Part shown: positions 1 to 10,564 of the stretch, one piece after another
Layout of the letters: each line of letters opens with the position of its first letter
Numbering within the stretch: position 1 is the first letter of the stretch
Assembly: GCA_012861695.1 (NCBI GenBank)
Contig: JAAOOA010000127.1
Span: 248,001-312,000 of the forward strand
Direction of reading: 5' to 3'
DNA: 64,000 bases
Origin: Trematomus loennbergii
Taxonomy: Eukaryota > Chordata > Actinopteri > Perciformes > Nototheniidae
The notes under the pieces: model-generated
Databases searched by the model: none
The model's input: the letters and a program-made list of their open reading frames with translations, nothing else
What the model was told of the DNA's origin: nothing
Position numbers and translations under genes: made by a program

Positions 1-331
1 GAGGCATCTGGGGGTCTTGAGGCATCTGGGGGTCTTGAGGCATCTGGGGTCTTGAGGCATCTGGGGGTTTTGAGGCATCTGCGGGTTTTGAGGCATCTGG
101 GGTCTTGAGCATCTGGGGGTCTTGAGGCATCTGAGGGAATTGAGGCATCTGGGGGTTTTTGAGGCATCTGGGGGAATTGAGGCATCTGAGGGTTTTGAGG
201 CATCTGGGGGTTTTGAGGCATCAGGGGGTTTTGAGGCATCAGGGGGTTTTGAGGCATCTGGGGGTTTTGAGGCATCTGGGGGTTTTGAGGCATCTGGGGT
301 TTTGAGGCATCTGGGGGTTTTGAGGCATCTG
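1..331. repeat. 18-bp coding minisatellite (ZP-like repeat exon)
   Basis: Tandem units of the type GAGGCATCTGGGGGTTTT. On the minus strand the 18-bp period encodes a hexapeptide (QMPQNP in one frame, DASKPP and RCLKTP in the others). Units vary (AATT, TCTT and GAATTG variants) and several are 17 bp or 16 bp, which moves the frame. The array continues off the left edge. Pro/Gln-rich short repeats are common in N-terminal parts of fish egg-envelope proteins. Confidence 0.9.
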
Positions 332-1572
332 AGCTACAGGGAATTGGGGAAGTCGTTTTGGAAGCAGGAGGTGCGGCAGTAGGTGAGGCAGTAGGTGAGG
401 CAGGTTTGGACACCAGAGAGAGACTGGAATTCCTTGCCAACGCATCGGGTACATAACTTCCACCCTTTGGGAGAAAAACATACAATTAGAAACCGCAAGG
501 AATCACACAAACCTGTCAATGTTACAATCCGACTGTACAAGGCAAAAGATTAATCTCATGCTATATTTTCTAAATAGATCATCATGATGAAACATATTTG
601 AATGTCGGTCCCCATCCAAAAAACATAGTTAATCAGTACATTTGAAAGCAAGCGAAAAAACAACTCGCATTTGAAAAGCTGAAACACATTTTCGCTTGCG
701 ATCAATATGATGCAGATAAACATTTAATTTTTTTAGCTCTCGTTACACCATTCATAACTATAACAATTCACAGCACTAGCCATCGTAATTTTAAACTCAC
801 TTCTCACTCTTTAAATCAGTTTCACATTACCTCTTGAACCATGTTGCAGCCATCATAGGGAACCAACATGACAAGTGCATACGAGTTCCTCTGCATGCTG
901 TAGCCACAGGTAGACGGGACCTGGGACAGAGGCATTGGAGGTGCATTTCCTGTGGGGTAAAAAGGTTCAGTGTTTATATCATTGGTAGAGATAAATCAAG
1001 TCTACATTTAGGATATTATGGCTATTAATTTACCTTGTTCTACCGCAAATTGTGAAATTCCTGATCCCACCACTCTGAACTTCAACTGGCCCGTACCACA
1101 CTGCAGTGAGGGCGACATGCTCATCCATGACGAGTCTTTGGGACTGGCGTCTTGTGTTGGGCTCATCCAGCATAAAGGCGAATATAAAATATATATATTT
1201 TTTTTTTTTTCCAATAGTTTGTACTTTAAAGAGAAGCAAAACAATTCAAGCAAAATAACAAAACCCTTCAATACGTAATCAAAATATTTTTTACCTGCAG
1301 AGTCTGCTTGATAAGCCCTTCATCCTCCACATAAACGTTTGAGGATGACTTCTTGGTCCCGCCTGTGACTTGAGAATCAAGTCCTGACCCTTTTTCAAAA
1401 GCTCTCCCGAAAACAATTGTCCCCTCTTGGAACCCATTTGTTGTTTCTGCATCTTTTCTCCCTCTCGTCTTTCTCTTTTCTTCAGACGATAACAATCTAT
1501 AGTTTGCGCAAAATAACACGTCAGAATAACAGCTGCAGCCAGGTAAACACCAGCGCCTTTTCTCTTGCACAT
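1..1572 (-). CDS. Zona-pellucida-like protein gene, 5' exons (partial, runs off window)
   Basis: I join four exons on the minus strand. Exon A (1295-1572) starts at the ATG at 1570-1572 and opens with a signal-peptide-like stretch (MCKRKGAG, then a hydrophobic run ending AQTIDC), followed by a basic region. Exon B (about 1034-1161) contains SLQCGTGQLKFRV; its acceptor is weak and uncertain. Exon C (831-949) contains PMPLSQVPSTCGYSMQRN and PYDGCNMVQE. Exon D ends at 464 with GGSYV and then turns into the 18-bp repeat. B to C joins in phase 1 and C to D in phase 0. The pattern Cys, PMPLSQ, CGYS, APYDGC-type, GGSYVLP is what I know from the ZP-N-type module of teleost zona-pellucida-like proteins, which build the egg envelope. 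The polymerising ZP domain would lie left of the window. Against the duplicate exon at 4994, exon D here has several 1-2 bp deletions, so it may be broken or misassembled. Family assignment is from memory. Confidence 0.66.
465..830. other. Intron between ZP-like exons C and D (duplicated)
   Basis: AT-rich intron bounded by a donor at 830 (gtaatgtg on the minus strand) and an acceptor at 465 (cccaaag). It is nearly identical to 4995-5348, apart from a few single-base changes. Similarity ends around 817-830, just short of exon C, so the duplication breakpoint lies a few bases inside the intron. Confidence 0.7.
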
Positions 1573-1913
1573 GACTGCTGGTAATGTGAAGAGATGAGAT
1601 AACTTTCTTTGCCGCAACTATTTGAGCATCAGCAGGTGCTGTGACAACCAATACAGCTGTGATAGGTGCTCATAGGATACCCATTCTGTAAAATCAACTC
1701 ACTGCGGGTGGAGAGCACTTGGCAATGAAGCATGAGAAAGGGCTTTTAATACTGGCACATATTACCACCAGGCAGCCAATCAACAAGGCAGGTGCAGCCT
1801 CAGCTAATGCTTGCACCTGTGTTCAATTAGCTTGCAACAGGTGGGCCTCGTTAAGACTTGTATAATGTCTACACAGTAAGCCCTGTATATTGATCATGTA
1901 GATCAGAGGCCTG

Positions 1914-3009
1914 TACTACGAAGCTGGTTCAACCTAACCTGGATATGTTTGAGTTAGCCGGTTGGCCCAATCCAAAACATACGCGCTCTGGCTAAACTGT
2001 ACTACGACGCTGGTTATCAAGTGGATCGCTCAAGCCAGCCATGTCCTATCTAGTTAGGTGCGCGTTCACATGAAAGGGGTGGTATTTGGAGCATTCGACC
2101 AATCTCAAACACGGACAAGCGTACTGACAGCGCAGCGTCATACTTCCTGAATGAAAAGTGAACTTTAATATTAGTCAAATATGAAGAAGTTAAACTTTAA
2201 ACATCCATGACTTAAACACTTTATCCAGGATAAAAGCCACATAGCTGCACCTGCAAGGTGAATACAGCTGGTAAAAGAAAAAGTGTTTGAATGCGTACAT
2301 TAACAGGTTTATGAAATCACTGCCCCGTCCAAGACACGAGTGGATCTGACTTTAATTAGGAGAATTTGACTCGAGTGTTTCATCAACTTAATGTGTTGCT
2401 TAAAATAATACTTCTGCATACAGTATGTGACACTGTGAGTGTTGCACGGCCAGATACGGCTCAAGAAGCTGACTCAAATAAGGAAATATATGATACATTA
2501 TGATGTGATATGATATGAATGATAATGGGACACATCGACGTCTGCACTCACAGTGCCGCGGACTGTACTTAATGTTACTCTGATCCGGTTACTTATGTCG
2601 TGGCAGATATTTAAGTAAGCTTTCTTAACGCTAATATTATAATAGTCAGATTGCTCTGAAGATGGGAGGGGATATTCTATTAATTTTCACGTTCACACAG
2701 TCAGTTGATTTTGACCGGCCGTCTTTCCTGCAACGGCAGTTTTTCTGTATTTCCTCTATCCTGTAATATGAATTGATCGCTTTAAACTCCGCAAACGGAG
2801 CTCTGATTGGTCAGCAGGCGGTGCTTTCACTGAGTTGATCTTTTAGCCTGCCACCTAACCTGCTCTGGAGCAGGTTTGCCGCTCAGCATAAGTTTCCATG
2901 GAAATCTAGCCTGCTAAAAAGAGAACCAGCGTCGTAGGACCGGAAAGCCCGAGATTTCCCTGAAGTTAGCCGGCTAAGCGAAAATCCAGCTTCGTAGTAC
3001 AGGCCTCTG
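1914..3009. mobile_element. Non-autonomous DNA transposon with nested terminal inverted repeats
   Basis: The outer inverted repeat starts CAGAGGCCTGTACTACGAAG at 1914 and is matched by its reverse complement ending at 3009. A second inverted pair sits inside it: GTACTACGACGCTGGTT at 1999-2015 and GAACCAGCGTCGTAGGAC at 2923-2940. The pair of inner and outer motifs looks like a duplicated terminus. No transposase frame is visible in about 1.1 kb. I could not fix a target-site duplication. Confidence 0.8.
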
Positions 3010-3184
3010 AGGTGCCCAATACGTCGATCGCAAAGGTAGTGTGGGTAGATCGCATGGCATTGAAGCGCAAATGCGGCGCACCTTTATGCGCTTCAGAGGC
3101 GCTATTGGTGTAACGCTCCACAGTTTCTCCGCCGCTGTGAGGTTCCGGCACTCGCAGTTCACTAGCACCGTTGGTTTCAAAGGC

Positions 3185-3600
3185 ATGCTATTATTACAAA
3201 TCCAATCCAATCCACTTTATTTGTATAACACATAATAAAAACAGAGGGTTTACCAAAGTGCTTCACACCAAACATAACATTATAATAAATAATATTACAA
3301 TAATAGATAAAAGGCACACATAAGAAAAGATAAAAGGATAAAAGGCACACATAAGAATTAATACACGGTACATAAAGGCTATGGACATACAATAAAAGCA
3401 TAAAAATCGATACAACATAGCTCAGACTGACTCGAAAGCGAGGGAAAAGAGGTGGGTCTTTAGGCGAGACTTAAACGTTTGGAGGGTGGGCGACAATTTG
3501 ACATGGGGGGCAGGTCGTTCCAGAGCCTGGGGGCTACCGTTGAGAAGGCTTGATCTCCCCTGGTCTTTTTCTTGGTTTTAGGGACTACCAGCAGCAGCTA
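3185..3600 (-). mobile_element. LINE 3' end (5'-truncated, L2/Rex-like)
   Basis: Read on the minus strand, 3600 to about 3430 encodes a degraded reverse-transcriptase C-terminus (APRLWNDLP, then TFKSRLKTHLFSLAF in another frame). An AT-rich 3' UTR follows with the typical fish sequence CAAATAAAGTGG and a (GGATT)n tail at about 3190-3205. The protein is broken by frameshifts. Confidence 0.68.
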
Positions 3601-3743
3601 AAGCTAAATGAAGTCACAAGAATGATAGAGACATAACAATAAAGTATTTATTTGGGCATGGCTAATATAATTGTTGATGGCCAAACATTTCATAGAAGTA
3701 ACACAACTCTGCTCACATTTCAGGGTTTTTCTTTGACTTAGCC

Positions 3744-4131
3744 TTAAAGGTGGGGTAGGTAATTTTGGAGAAACCAGCTCGAGATCGCTAGAATTTGAAA
3801 ATACACAGCCGGAAGAAATCTGCTACTTCCTTACAGAGCCCCTCCTCCAACACACACGAACGCGCACATGACCAATGAGGGCACGAGATAAGTTTGTGCA
3901 CAGATGGAAGGCTGACAGGCAGGTAGGCCATCCATTATTTTAGCCGGGCCGGCTAAATGATTGCTCGTGCTTTTTACAGTATTACGGCTTCCACAGATGA
4001 CATTTTTTTATGGATTTTTTGTCAAAGCACTTAAGATATTTATTGCTATCGGGATGTTAAGAGCATTCCATGGAATATAACAAAAAGTGTATCTCGAGCC
4101 GGTTTCTCAAACTTACCTACCCCACCTTTAA
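3744..4131. mobile_element. 388-bp MITE, TTAA target, copy 1
   Basis: TTAA ends enclose the terminal repeat TTAAAGGTGGGGTAGGTAA; the right end carries TTACCTACCCCACCTTTAA. The whole sequence is repeated at 48407-48796 with few changes. TTAA duplication points to the piggyBac or Kolobok superfamilies. No coding capacity. Confidence 0.88.
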
Positions 4132-4500
4132 GAGGGAAAATATCTTTCAATATAAAATTGTTTTTACGATAAGCTTCTTAACAATTACTATCATGTTTAC
4201 ATAACAGTAGACTAAATACAACTCATATGATGTAATTAGGACACTTATAAAATAGAAAAACTTATTTTCTATATTGCTCCAATACTCTAAATGTAGATTA
4301 AAGGGTTGTGAGGATAAACAACAAGAACAGCAGTACATCCAAAGACAATGGAAAGAAAACATGGAAATATACCAAGAATATCTACACATCCTCAATTGCT
4401 AACCTATTATATTAAGAATACTTGAGGTGAGAACATGTTTTAAATATAAGACATTCCCCATTGTTATTTTCCCCGACTTGACAGGAAAGGGGAAAAAACG
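4132..4500. other. AT-rich intergenic stretch, nothing recognised
   Basis: Apart from the 5' edge of the minisatellite at 4505, I see no exon, transposon end or tandem repeat here. Confidence 0.5.
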
Positions 4501-4504
4501 CATC

Positions 4505-4858
4505 CGAGGGGTTTGAGGGTTTTGAGGCATCAGAGGGTTTGGAGGCATCAGAGGGTTTTGAGGGTTTGGAGGCATCGGAGGGTCTTGAGGGTTTTGAGGC
4601 ATCTGAGGGTTTTGAGGCATCTGAGGGTCTTGAGGCATCTGAGGGGTTTGAGGCATCAAAGGGTTTTGAGGCATCAAAGGGTTTTGAGGCATCGGAGGGT
4701 TTTGAGGCATCGGAGGGTTTTGAGGCATCTGGGGGTTTTGAGGCATCAGAGGGTTTTGAGGCATCTGGGGTTTTGAGGCATCTGGGGGTTTTGAGGCATC
4801 TGGGGGTTTTGAGGCATCTGGGGGTTTTGAGGCATCAGAGGGTTTTGAGGCATCTGAG
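4505..4858. repeat. 18-bp minisatellite, second array
   Basis: Same unit as at 1-331 (GAGGCATCTGGGGGTTTT and CATCAGAGG or CATCGGAGG variants). The left part has shorter 'GAGGGTTT' units, so the array decays towards 4505. Confidence 0.9.
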
Positions 4859-4994
4859 CTACAGGGGAATTGGGGGAAGTCGTTTTGGAAGCAGGAGGTG
4901 CGGCAGTAGGTGAGGCAGGAGGTGAGGCAGGTTTGGAACACCAGAGAGAGACTGGAATTCCTTGCCAACGCATCGGGAGTACATAACTTCCACC
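4505..4994 (-). pseudogene. Duplicated repeat exon of the ZP-like gene, without its 5' exons
   Basis: The exon opens at an AG acceptor at 4995 and reads GGSYVLPMRWQGIPVSLWC, then a Pro/Ala/Ser-rich linker (SKPASPPASPTAAPP) and several QMPQNP hexapeptides. A 17-bp unit near 4760 shifts the frame to RCLKT. This copy keeps the ZP-like frame better than exon D at 1-464: it has AG where copy 1 lacks two bases near 450, and it lacks the single-base losses seen there near 341-354 and 410. The signal exon and the two Cys-bearing exons are absent upstream; from 5349 on the sequence is transposon debris. I infer a tandem gene duplicate that lost its 5' half. Confidence 0.6.
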
Positions 4995-5365
4995 CTTTGG
5001 GAGAAAAACATACAATTAGAAACCGCAAGGAATCACACAAACCTGTCAATGTTACAATCCGACTGTACAAGGCAAAAGATTAATCTCATGCTATATTTTC
5101 TAAATAGATCATCATGATGCAACATATTTGAATGTCGGTCCCCATCCAAAAAACATAGTTAATCAGTACATTTGAAAGCAAGCGAAAAACAACTCGCATT
5201 TGAAAAGCTGAAAACACATTTTCGCTTGCGATCAATATGATGCAGATTAAACATTTAATTTGTTTAGCTCTCGTTACACCATTCATAACTATAACAATTC
5301 ACAGCACTAACCATCGTAATTTTAAACTCACTCCCTCACTCTTTAAAGGATATGGTTTTGGGCCA

Positions 5366-5830
5366 TGTCCATTTTCATTCGGACAAGTCCAAAGTTCCTA
5401 AGGTGTATGACATAAACGAGATGACTGGATTTGATACAACTTCCTGCATTTTTTATGTTGGCAAAAAGTCAGCGTTCCAGAAACTTGCGAAAGGTGAATC
5501 GAGCATCCAGAGCTGTGCGAATGCGTTTCTGCTCCAAAATCAAGCACACAATGGCATAGAGGGCCTTGGAGCAGAGAGATTGCGGTTAGGTTTGGTGGCA
5601 AGAATACCAATTAACTTGCCCTTTTGCTCTACAATCTACAATTTGTTTCTGCCAATTCAATTGTTACCCCAGAACATCTCCCTCCTACACAGTTGTTGAC
5701 TAAATATCATTGCCAAGAGTCTATTACCAGATCATGGTGTGGATTGAAAAGGAAAGTGACATGAATCCGGTGGATTGGGGATGAAAACTGGAGGACAATC
5801 GGTTCATGCCTGCGATGACCAATAAAACTG
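5366..5830 (+). pseudogene. Decayed C-terminal piece of a dispersed teleost 'GCDTTS / CXC' ORF family
   Basis: The frame shows DINEMTGFDTTSCIFYVGKK, then SAFQKLAKGESSIQSCANAF. About 100 bp after its stop, other frames give weak YQIMVW-like and DWGW-like remnants (5725-5800). From memory this resembles large uncharacterised ORFs repeated in fish and cnidarian genomes that carry 'H.FTGCDTTS.F..GKK.A' followed by a Cys-rich CXC tail. The copy is broken by stops and lacks the Cys-rich end. A mobile origin is my inference. Confidence 0.5.
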
Positions 5831-6017
5831 AAATGTCCAATTGTATTGTTAAATCACCGTCACTTTTAACATCAATATGCTTATAACCCATTGCTCTAAT
5901 ATGTAATTGTACTTGTAATCACTATCATTTAAATATGCTAATTTGATTCTTAGATCACCAAAGCATGGGATTAGTCCCCAAAATTGCTTGACTGGGATGA
6001 GGTCCAAATGTAACTGC

Positions 6018-6293
6018 TCCGCGGACGTAACGTAATGGCTCCACGGATTGGTCCATTTGGACCAATGGGTCCATTTGGGTATGGGCACGTCACTGTACCC
6101 AGGAAGAAAAAGAGAAATGTCCAACGAGGCGTTCTGGGGCAGCATAGACAGGTATTTTCTGTGTTAAGAGTTTTACTTGCTACAGGGTGTACTTTGAGGG
6201 TTTTTGACTCTGCAGACCGTTTACATGCAGAAAAACCTTCATAACACACAAGGGGACGGGTAATAACCGGAAAGCATGACATGGGCCCTTTAA
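6018..6293 (-). mobile_element. MITE family 'CCCATGTCATGC', TTAA end at 6290-6293
   Basis: Read backwards from 6293 it starts TTAAAGGGCCCATGTCATGC and continues through GTTATGAAGG, GGCAGCATAGA and repeated TTGGTCCA/TGGACCAA palindromes. The same sequence occurs at 14510-14860, and its end also at 18967-19027. The left boundary is not defined. Confidence 0.72.
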
Positions 6294-7528
6294 GGAATTT
6301 TCGGCCATCTTGGACGCCATCTTGAAAATTAGACCTTTGTAGTGGTCAGATTTTGGTAGACTTTTAGAATGTTATTAAGTACACCTGATACTACAATAAT
6401 CCATTGAGAAACCTTTGTTGGAAATTGTGACCCGCTCTATCGAAATCAGTCGGAAGTCGCAACGGCTCATTTCAAAATAAACGTGGATTTGTGTAAAAAA
6501 ATAGTTTTTCGGGGTTTGGGTGTTTTGTTTGATTTTAAACAAACAAAGTCTTGGCTTTCAGAATATGAAACTTTTATTTCCAAAATCACACATAAATACA
6601 TTTTTGAAGCTTGTAAAGGAAGATGACAGCTCTCACTCGCCACTCTGCTGTTCCGCAGCGCTGCTTCCCCTCCCTCCGGCTGAAATTATGAATGTAAGGC
6701 GTATAGTAATCATAGATAACACGGCAGGGTCAGTTACAGTTTGTTTTCATCTGATTTCAATTAAACAAAGTCTTGGCTTTCAGAATATTAAACTTGTTTC
6801 GGCAAATTCAGATGATAAATACAGCTTTGAAGCTTGTAACGGCATAATTACAAGCGGAGAACGGAGTAACTTGACGTCACTGCAGGCATAACAACAGCAG
6901 GCGTTTCTCGTGAGTGTTTTCCCTGGGAAACAAACACAATACACATAATGCAAAATTACACAAACACGTAACACACACACACACTCGCGAGCTTCCCCCA
7001 GACCAGTAATCCAAACGAAAATATCTTCCCTCCGTAGTATTTTGATCATTTGCTCCGCTAATAATCAATCAGATCGATGGATTCCAGAGAAGAGGAAACT
7101 TTGAAGGCCTTTTTCTCAAAATGATGACTCGGTGACAGTCATTATATAATGTGACATATTTCGCTTAATATTTGGAGTACAACAACAATCCTGATATCAT
7201 TAGAAAGCTATGAATCTCCTCTTTCTAACAGTGTATACAGCTCAAATGTGTCTTCGGGTCAATGCGACTGATTTCGATGGAGCAGGTCACATTTGTTTGG
7301 GGTCAAACCATATTTGCAGCTGACTCCACAGTTCTGTGAGAGAAATGCTCAACAGTTAATGAAAACACCTTGGCCTTGAAAAGGAACTTCTCTGAAGCGC
7401 GTTTGGTTCCAAACTCTAGTTTAGAAAAAGGCAGTTCAGAGAGTTTTAATGTGTAAGTGTACGTTGAAACTTAATCCATGGTAAGCAGAAAGAAAATAAC
7501 CAAGACAAACCATTACATGTTATCATGC

Positions 7529-7534
7529 TTTAAT
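7529..7534 (-). promoter_or_regulatory. Possible poly(A) signal ATTAAA, chemokine copy 1
   Basis: ATTAAA on the minus strand, about 560 nt after the stop codon and conserved in copy 2 (near 20110). I found no closer AATAAA on that strand. The predicted 3' UTR has a few ATTTA motifs, as in many unstable cytokine messages. Confidence 0.35.
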
Positions 7535-8095
7535 TCAATATAATCAAATCAGTAGAATACAGAAATAAATAATTTGTGACCAAATTCCATACTTATCTGT
7601 AGAGGTATTCAAAATATGACTATAAATAGGAACAAAACATCATCACTTTACTATATATCAAAAACAAGAAGAAAAGGTCACAATGGTTCCTTGCAGAAAC
7701 AGTGGCATTACACATACTGTAGCTTATACCTTACTGATAAGCAGTGCAGGACATTGCATTTTTACAGTGAAGAACGTTTTGGTAAGTCAGTTCCAATAAC
7801 AATGCATCAGTAGTTCACAGTGTTGACGGTTATGTGGGTGTTGTATCAAGCAAAAATATACAAATAGTTCCACATACATTCAATTAAAAATCAGAAATAT
7901 ACAAAATGGAGTGTACATTTGTGTCATTCCAGCAAATGGTCCATGTTACAAAAATAACAATATTTAGTACCTAACAAGAGGTACTGCAGACCTTACATAT
8001 GGTAACACATCTGTAGTAGATGCAGCTTTGACAGGTATAGTTTGAGAAGCAGCATCAGATCACAGGCTTTGATAGTGGATGTGATGTCGCCACGG

Positions 8096-9717
8096 TTACA
8101 GGTTGGTTGTCTCTCCTGGGATGGCTTTGGTGTCCAGGTAGCTGATGAGATTCTTCACCCAGGGGGCTGAAGGACGGACACACAGCTGACGTGGACCTGC
8201 CACTGTCCTTAACCTGCACACACACACAGAGACCCTCAGTGACTCCATGCTGAGGAGGTGTATTCAGGCAGAGTACTGAGGTGACTGGGCGTTCTAGTGG
8301 GGCCAACAGGGTCCAGCACCCCTGTAACACTGTGCTTGGACCCCCCCGTGGCCCCCCTCCAAAGGAATAAATCTATGATAATGCAATCTGTGATAGTGTT
8401 GCAGCCAATACTGTGCTGTAATCTGGGCCTAAGATAACAGGAATGTTTTTTTTTTTCAGTATGAAATTAAATAAATGAAACTAAGTTACTAAAACAAATT
8501 CTGTGTCTAAAACAAATACCAACAAATATTAAGAAATTAAAATATAACAACGTTTGGCTGCATAAATAAAGTATTTATTAACCCAAGCTTCATTTAGGTT
8601 AATGGTAAAGTAAGTATCTAGACTAAAACTGGACTGACTTTATCCTGAACTGAGAAAGTTTCCTGAGGTGCTGTGTTGGTGCAGTATTGTGGTGTAGTAT
8701 TGTACTTACAGGACGGCAGGGTTGGGCAGCGCTGGCTGGTCCTGACGTAGCCGATCACTCGGCCTCTGGGAACCTCTCTCTCATTGAACTTAAAGCAGCA
8801 TCTCCTCGGGCCAGCACCACGCAAACCTACACACAAACACACAGTCAGATTCAGTTCCTTTTGTATGTTGGCTTTTATTTCCTTCCTAAAGCTCAATCTG
8901 ATACTGCTTTTTGTTTAACAGGTTGTGACATTGCTCAGTTGTTCCATTGTCAAATGGGGAAACTCTTGTGTTACTCTGGCTTTCCATTTAATAAAGTGAG
9001 CTGTTATAATGGAAATACACATTTTAATAAATGTAGGTTTAGCTTCAACAAGTCCTTAGTGTTTTTGATGCTGGAACCTTTAAATCTCAGTTTCTCAATC
9101 TTTGACATTGGATAATAAATATTTTCAGGCCACTCAGAAATCAGCGACAAGAAATATGACCTAAAAGGTCGTAGTAGTAGGTTTACACATAATATTCTTT
9201 GGTGTATAACTGCATACATTTACACAGTTAAAGGAATTCAGTTGGACACAAAAGAGCAAATAGAGAACTACAAGACAATTATTTAAAATTAAAATAATGA
9301 AATGTTTAAAAAAGGTATAAATATACAACAAATATACCAAAAAGTAAATACAAGTAAAGTACACAGTAAATGACACATTTCTTTGGCAAATAAAATATGT
9401 GCAGATTATGGTCATTTAAAGTGGGAGAGCTGTGCAATTTAATTATTTAGTTATTTATTTTGTAAGAGGAATGGCTCACTTAATCTGCCTTATTGTAAAA
9501 ATAATAAAAGAAAATGTATGTTAGAAATGAACAAAAACAACTTTAATGACTGAATGATTTATATATATTGCTATCAAACCAAAATCATAAACATTTAAAA
9601 TAAGATTATTTTCCTTCACTGGTGGAATGTGTTATGTGAAGCTCCCTTACCTTCAGTCAGAGTGAAGACAGCCAGCATCAGCACACACACACACAGAGCG
9701 AGACGAGGAGCAGCCAT
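8096..9717 (-). pseudogene. CC chemokine, copy 1, frameshifted
   Basis: Three exons on the minus strand: 9651-9717 (67 nt), 8710-8826 (117 nt) and 8096-8213 (118 nt), all with GT-AG borders. It is the sister of the intact gene at 20677-22307. Exon 2 has three G at 8724-8726 where copy 2 has four, so the frame shifts right after the third conserved Cys (residue 56). The message would end at a TAA made at the exon 2-3 junction, giving about 62 residues without the fourth conserved Cys and the C-terminal helix. Exon 3 remains open in the original frame, so the damage is recent or an assembly error. The signal peptide differs from copy 2 only at Leu13 (Met in copy 2). The TATA box and possible poly(A) signal are retained. 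Confidence 0.8.
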
Positions 9718-9810
9718 CCTGAACAGTGTGTGTTCTCTAGGTATTAGTGTGTGAAAGTCTTAGTTGAGCCTGTTCTCTCTGCTGTGTGATCACTCTCCAT
9801 CTGAGCCAAC

Positions 9811-9818
9811 ATTTATAG
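9811..9818 (-). promoter_or_regulatory. TATA box, chemokine copy 1
   Basis: CTATAAAT on the minus strand, about 95 bp before the ATG, which leaves a 5' UTR of roughly 65 nt. Just upstream (9826-9838) is GGGGTCTTCCCCC, a kappa-B-like GC-rich palindrome but not a strict consensus match. Copy 2 has six extra bases between these two sites. Confidence 0.65.
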
Positions 9819-10023
9819 TGGAGGAGGGGGAAGACCCCAGCTTCATGGGATTTCACCGTCATGTGTCAGTATCTCTTATCAAACCGAGGGGGGGGGTTAC
9901 CAGGCGCTTCTTGCGTATATGTTTATATTTAGTTCATTGAACTTCCCTTAATCAATCCCATTCTCTGACGAAACCTGTTTTCAAATGAAGAAGTACTTTC
10001 CTCTTCAGCGTGGTTTCCCCATG

Positions 10024-10564
10024 CTTCAAAAGTCCTCACATTTAATAAACTGGAACTGTGAAAATTACATTTGTAATGACTTGTAACAGAGTATTACTAC
10101 ACTATGGTATTTCTACTTTTACTTTAGTACAAGATCTGAGTACATCTTCTTGCTCTGCTATGAAACCATTCAATTAATAAAGGAAAGAAGGCCACAAGCT
10201 ACTGTATACAATAAATCCCCCAAACATTTTCTCTTGTTGTAAACTCCCAACTATAAATCTCTCTATTAATACAAAACATTTCTCAAAAATTCCTATTTGT
10301 AATCATATCAATGGACTCTAAATAGAGATGTAATAGTCTTGGCGGTAATTAGTGATGACTTGTTTGAATGGCATTTCATTGCCACGGAAGTCAAACAGCA
10401 CAGCAGAAAAACCGGTTCGGAGATTCTCATGGATTTTCACAAGGATCTCTGCACAACAGTAACAATATATCAATAACACCAAGATGAATACTTCCCTTTT
10501 GATAGTTTGGACGAGTTTGAACGTGCAAACCACGTGAAGATGTGATGGAAGGATACGACTGGAC
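10024..10564. other. Intergenic, nothing recognised
   Basis: AT-rich sequence between the duplication edge and the LTR element. TGGAC at 10560-10564 is the left target-site duplicate of that element. Confidence 0.5.

Larger units (their letters stand above)
6437..10023. repeat. Segmental duplication, copy 1 (about 3.5 kb)
   Basis: 6450-10023 matches 19032-22551 almost base for base, including introns, non-coding flanks and an internal MITE-like block. Differences seen directly: a 61-bp segment (9861-9921) missing from copy 2, a 6-bp insertion in copy 2 next to the TATA box, and scattered 1-4 bp indels. Within it, AAACAAAGTCTTGGCTTTCA occurs twice (6539 and 6762), and GTGAC.C.CTCTATCGAAATC-type inverted repeats lie near 6430 and 7290. 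This marks an older element at the 5' flank. Confidence 0.93.

Noticed and set aside
1..331. CRISPR-like or regulatory array
   Set aside because: Contiguous 18-bp units without spacers; best explained as a coding minisatellite.
1268..1651. 127-codon minus-strand frame starting MVVTAPADAQ
   Set aside because: It overlaps the signal-peptide frame in a different phase; the frame at 1295-1572 joins better with the ZP-like exons.
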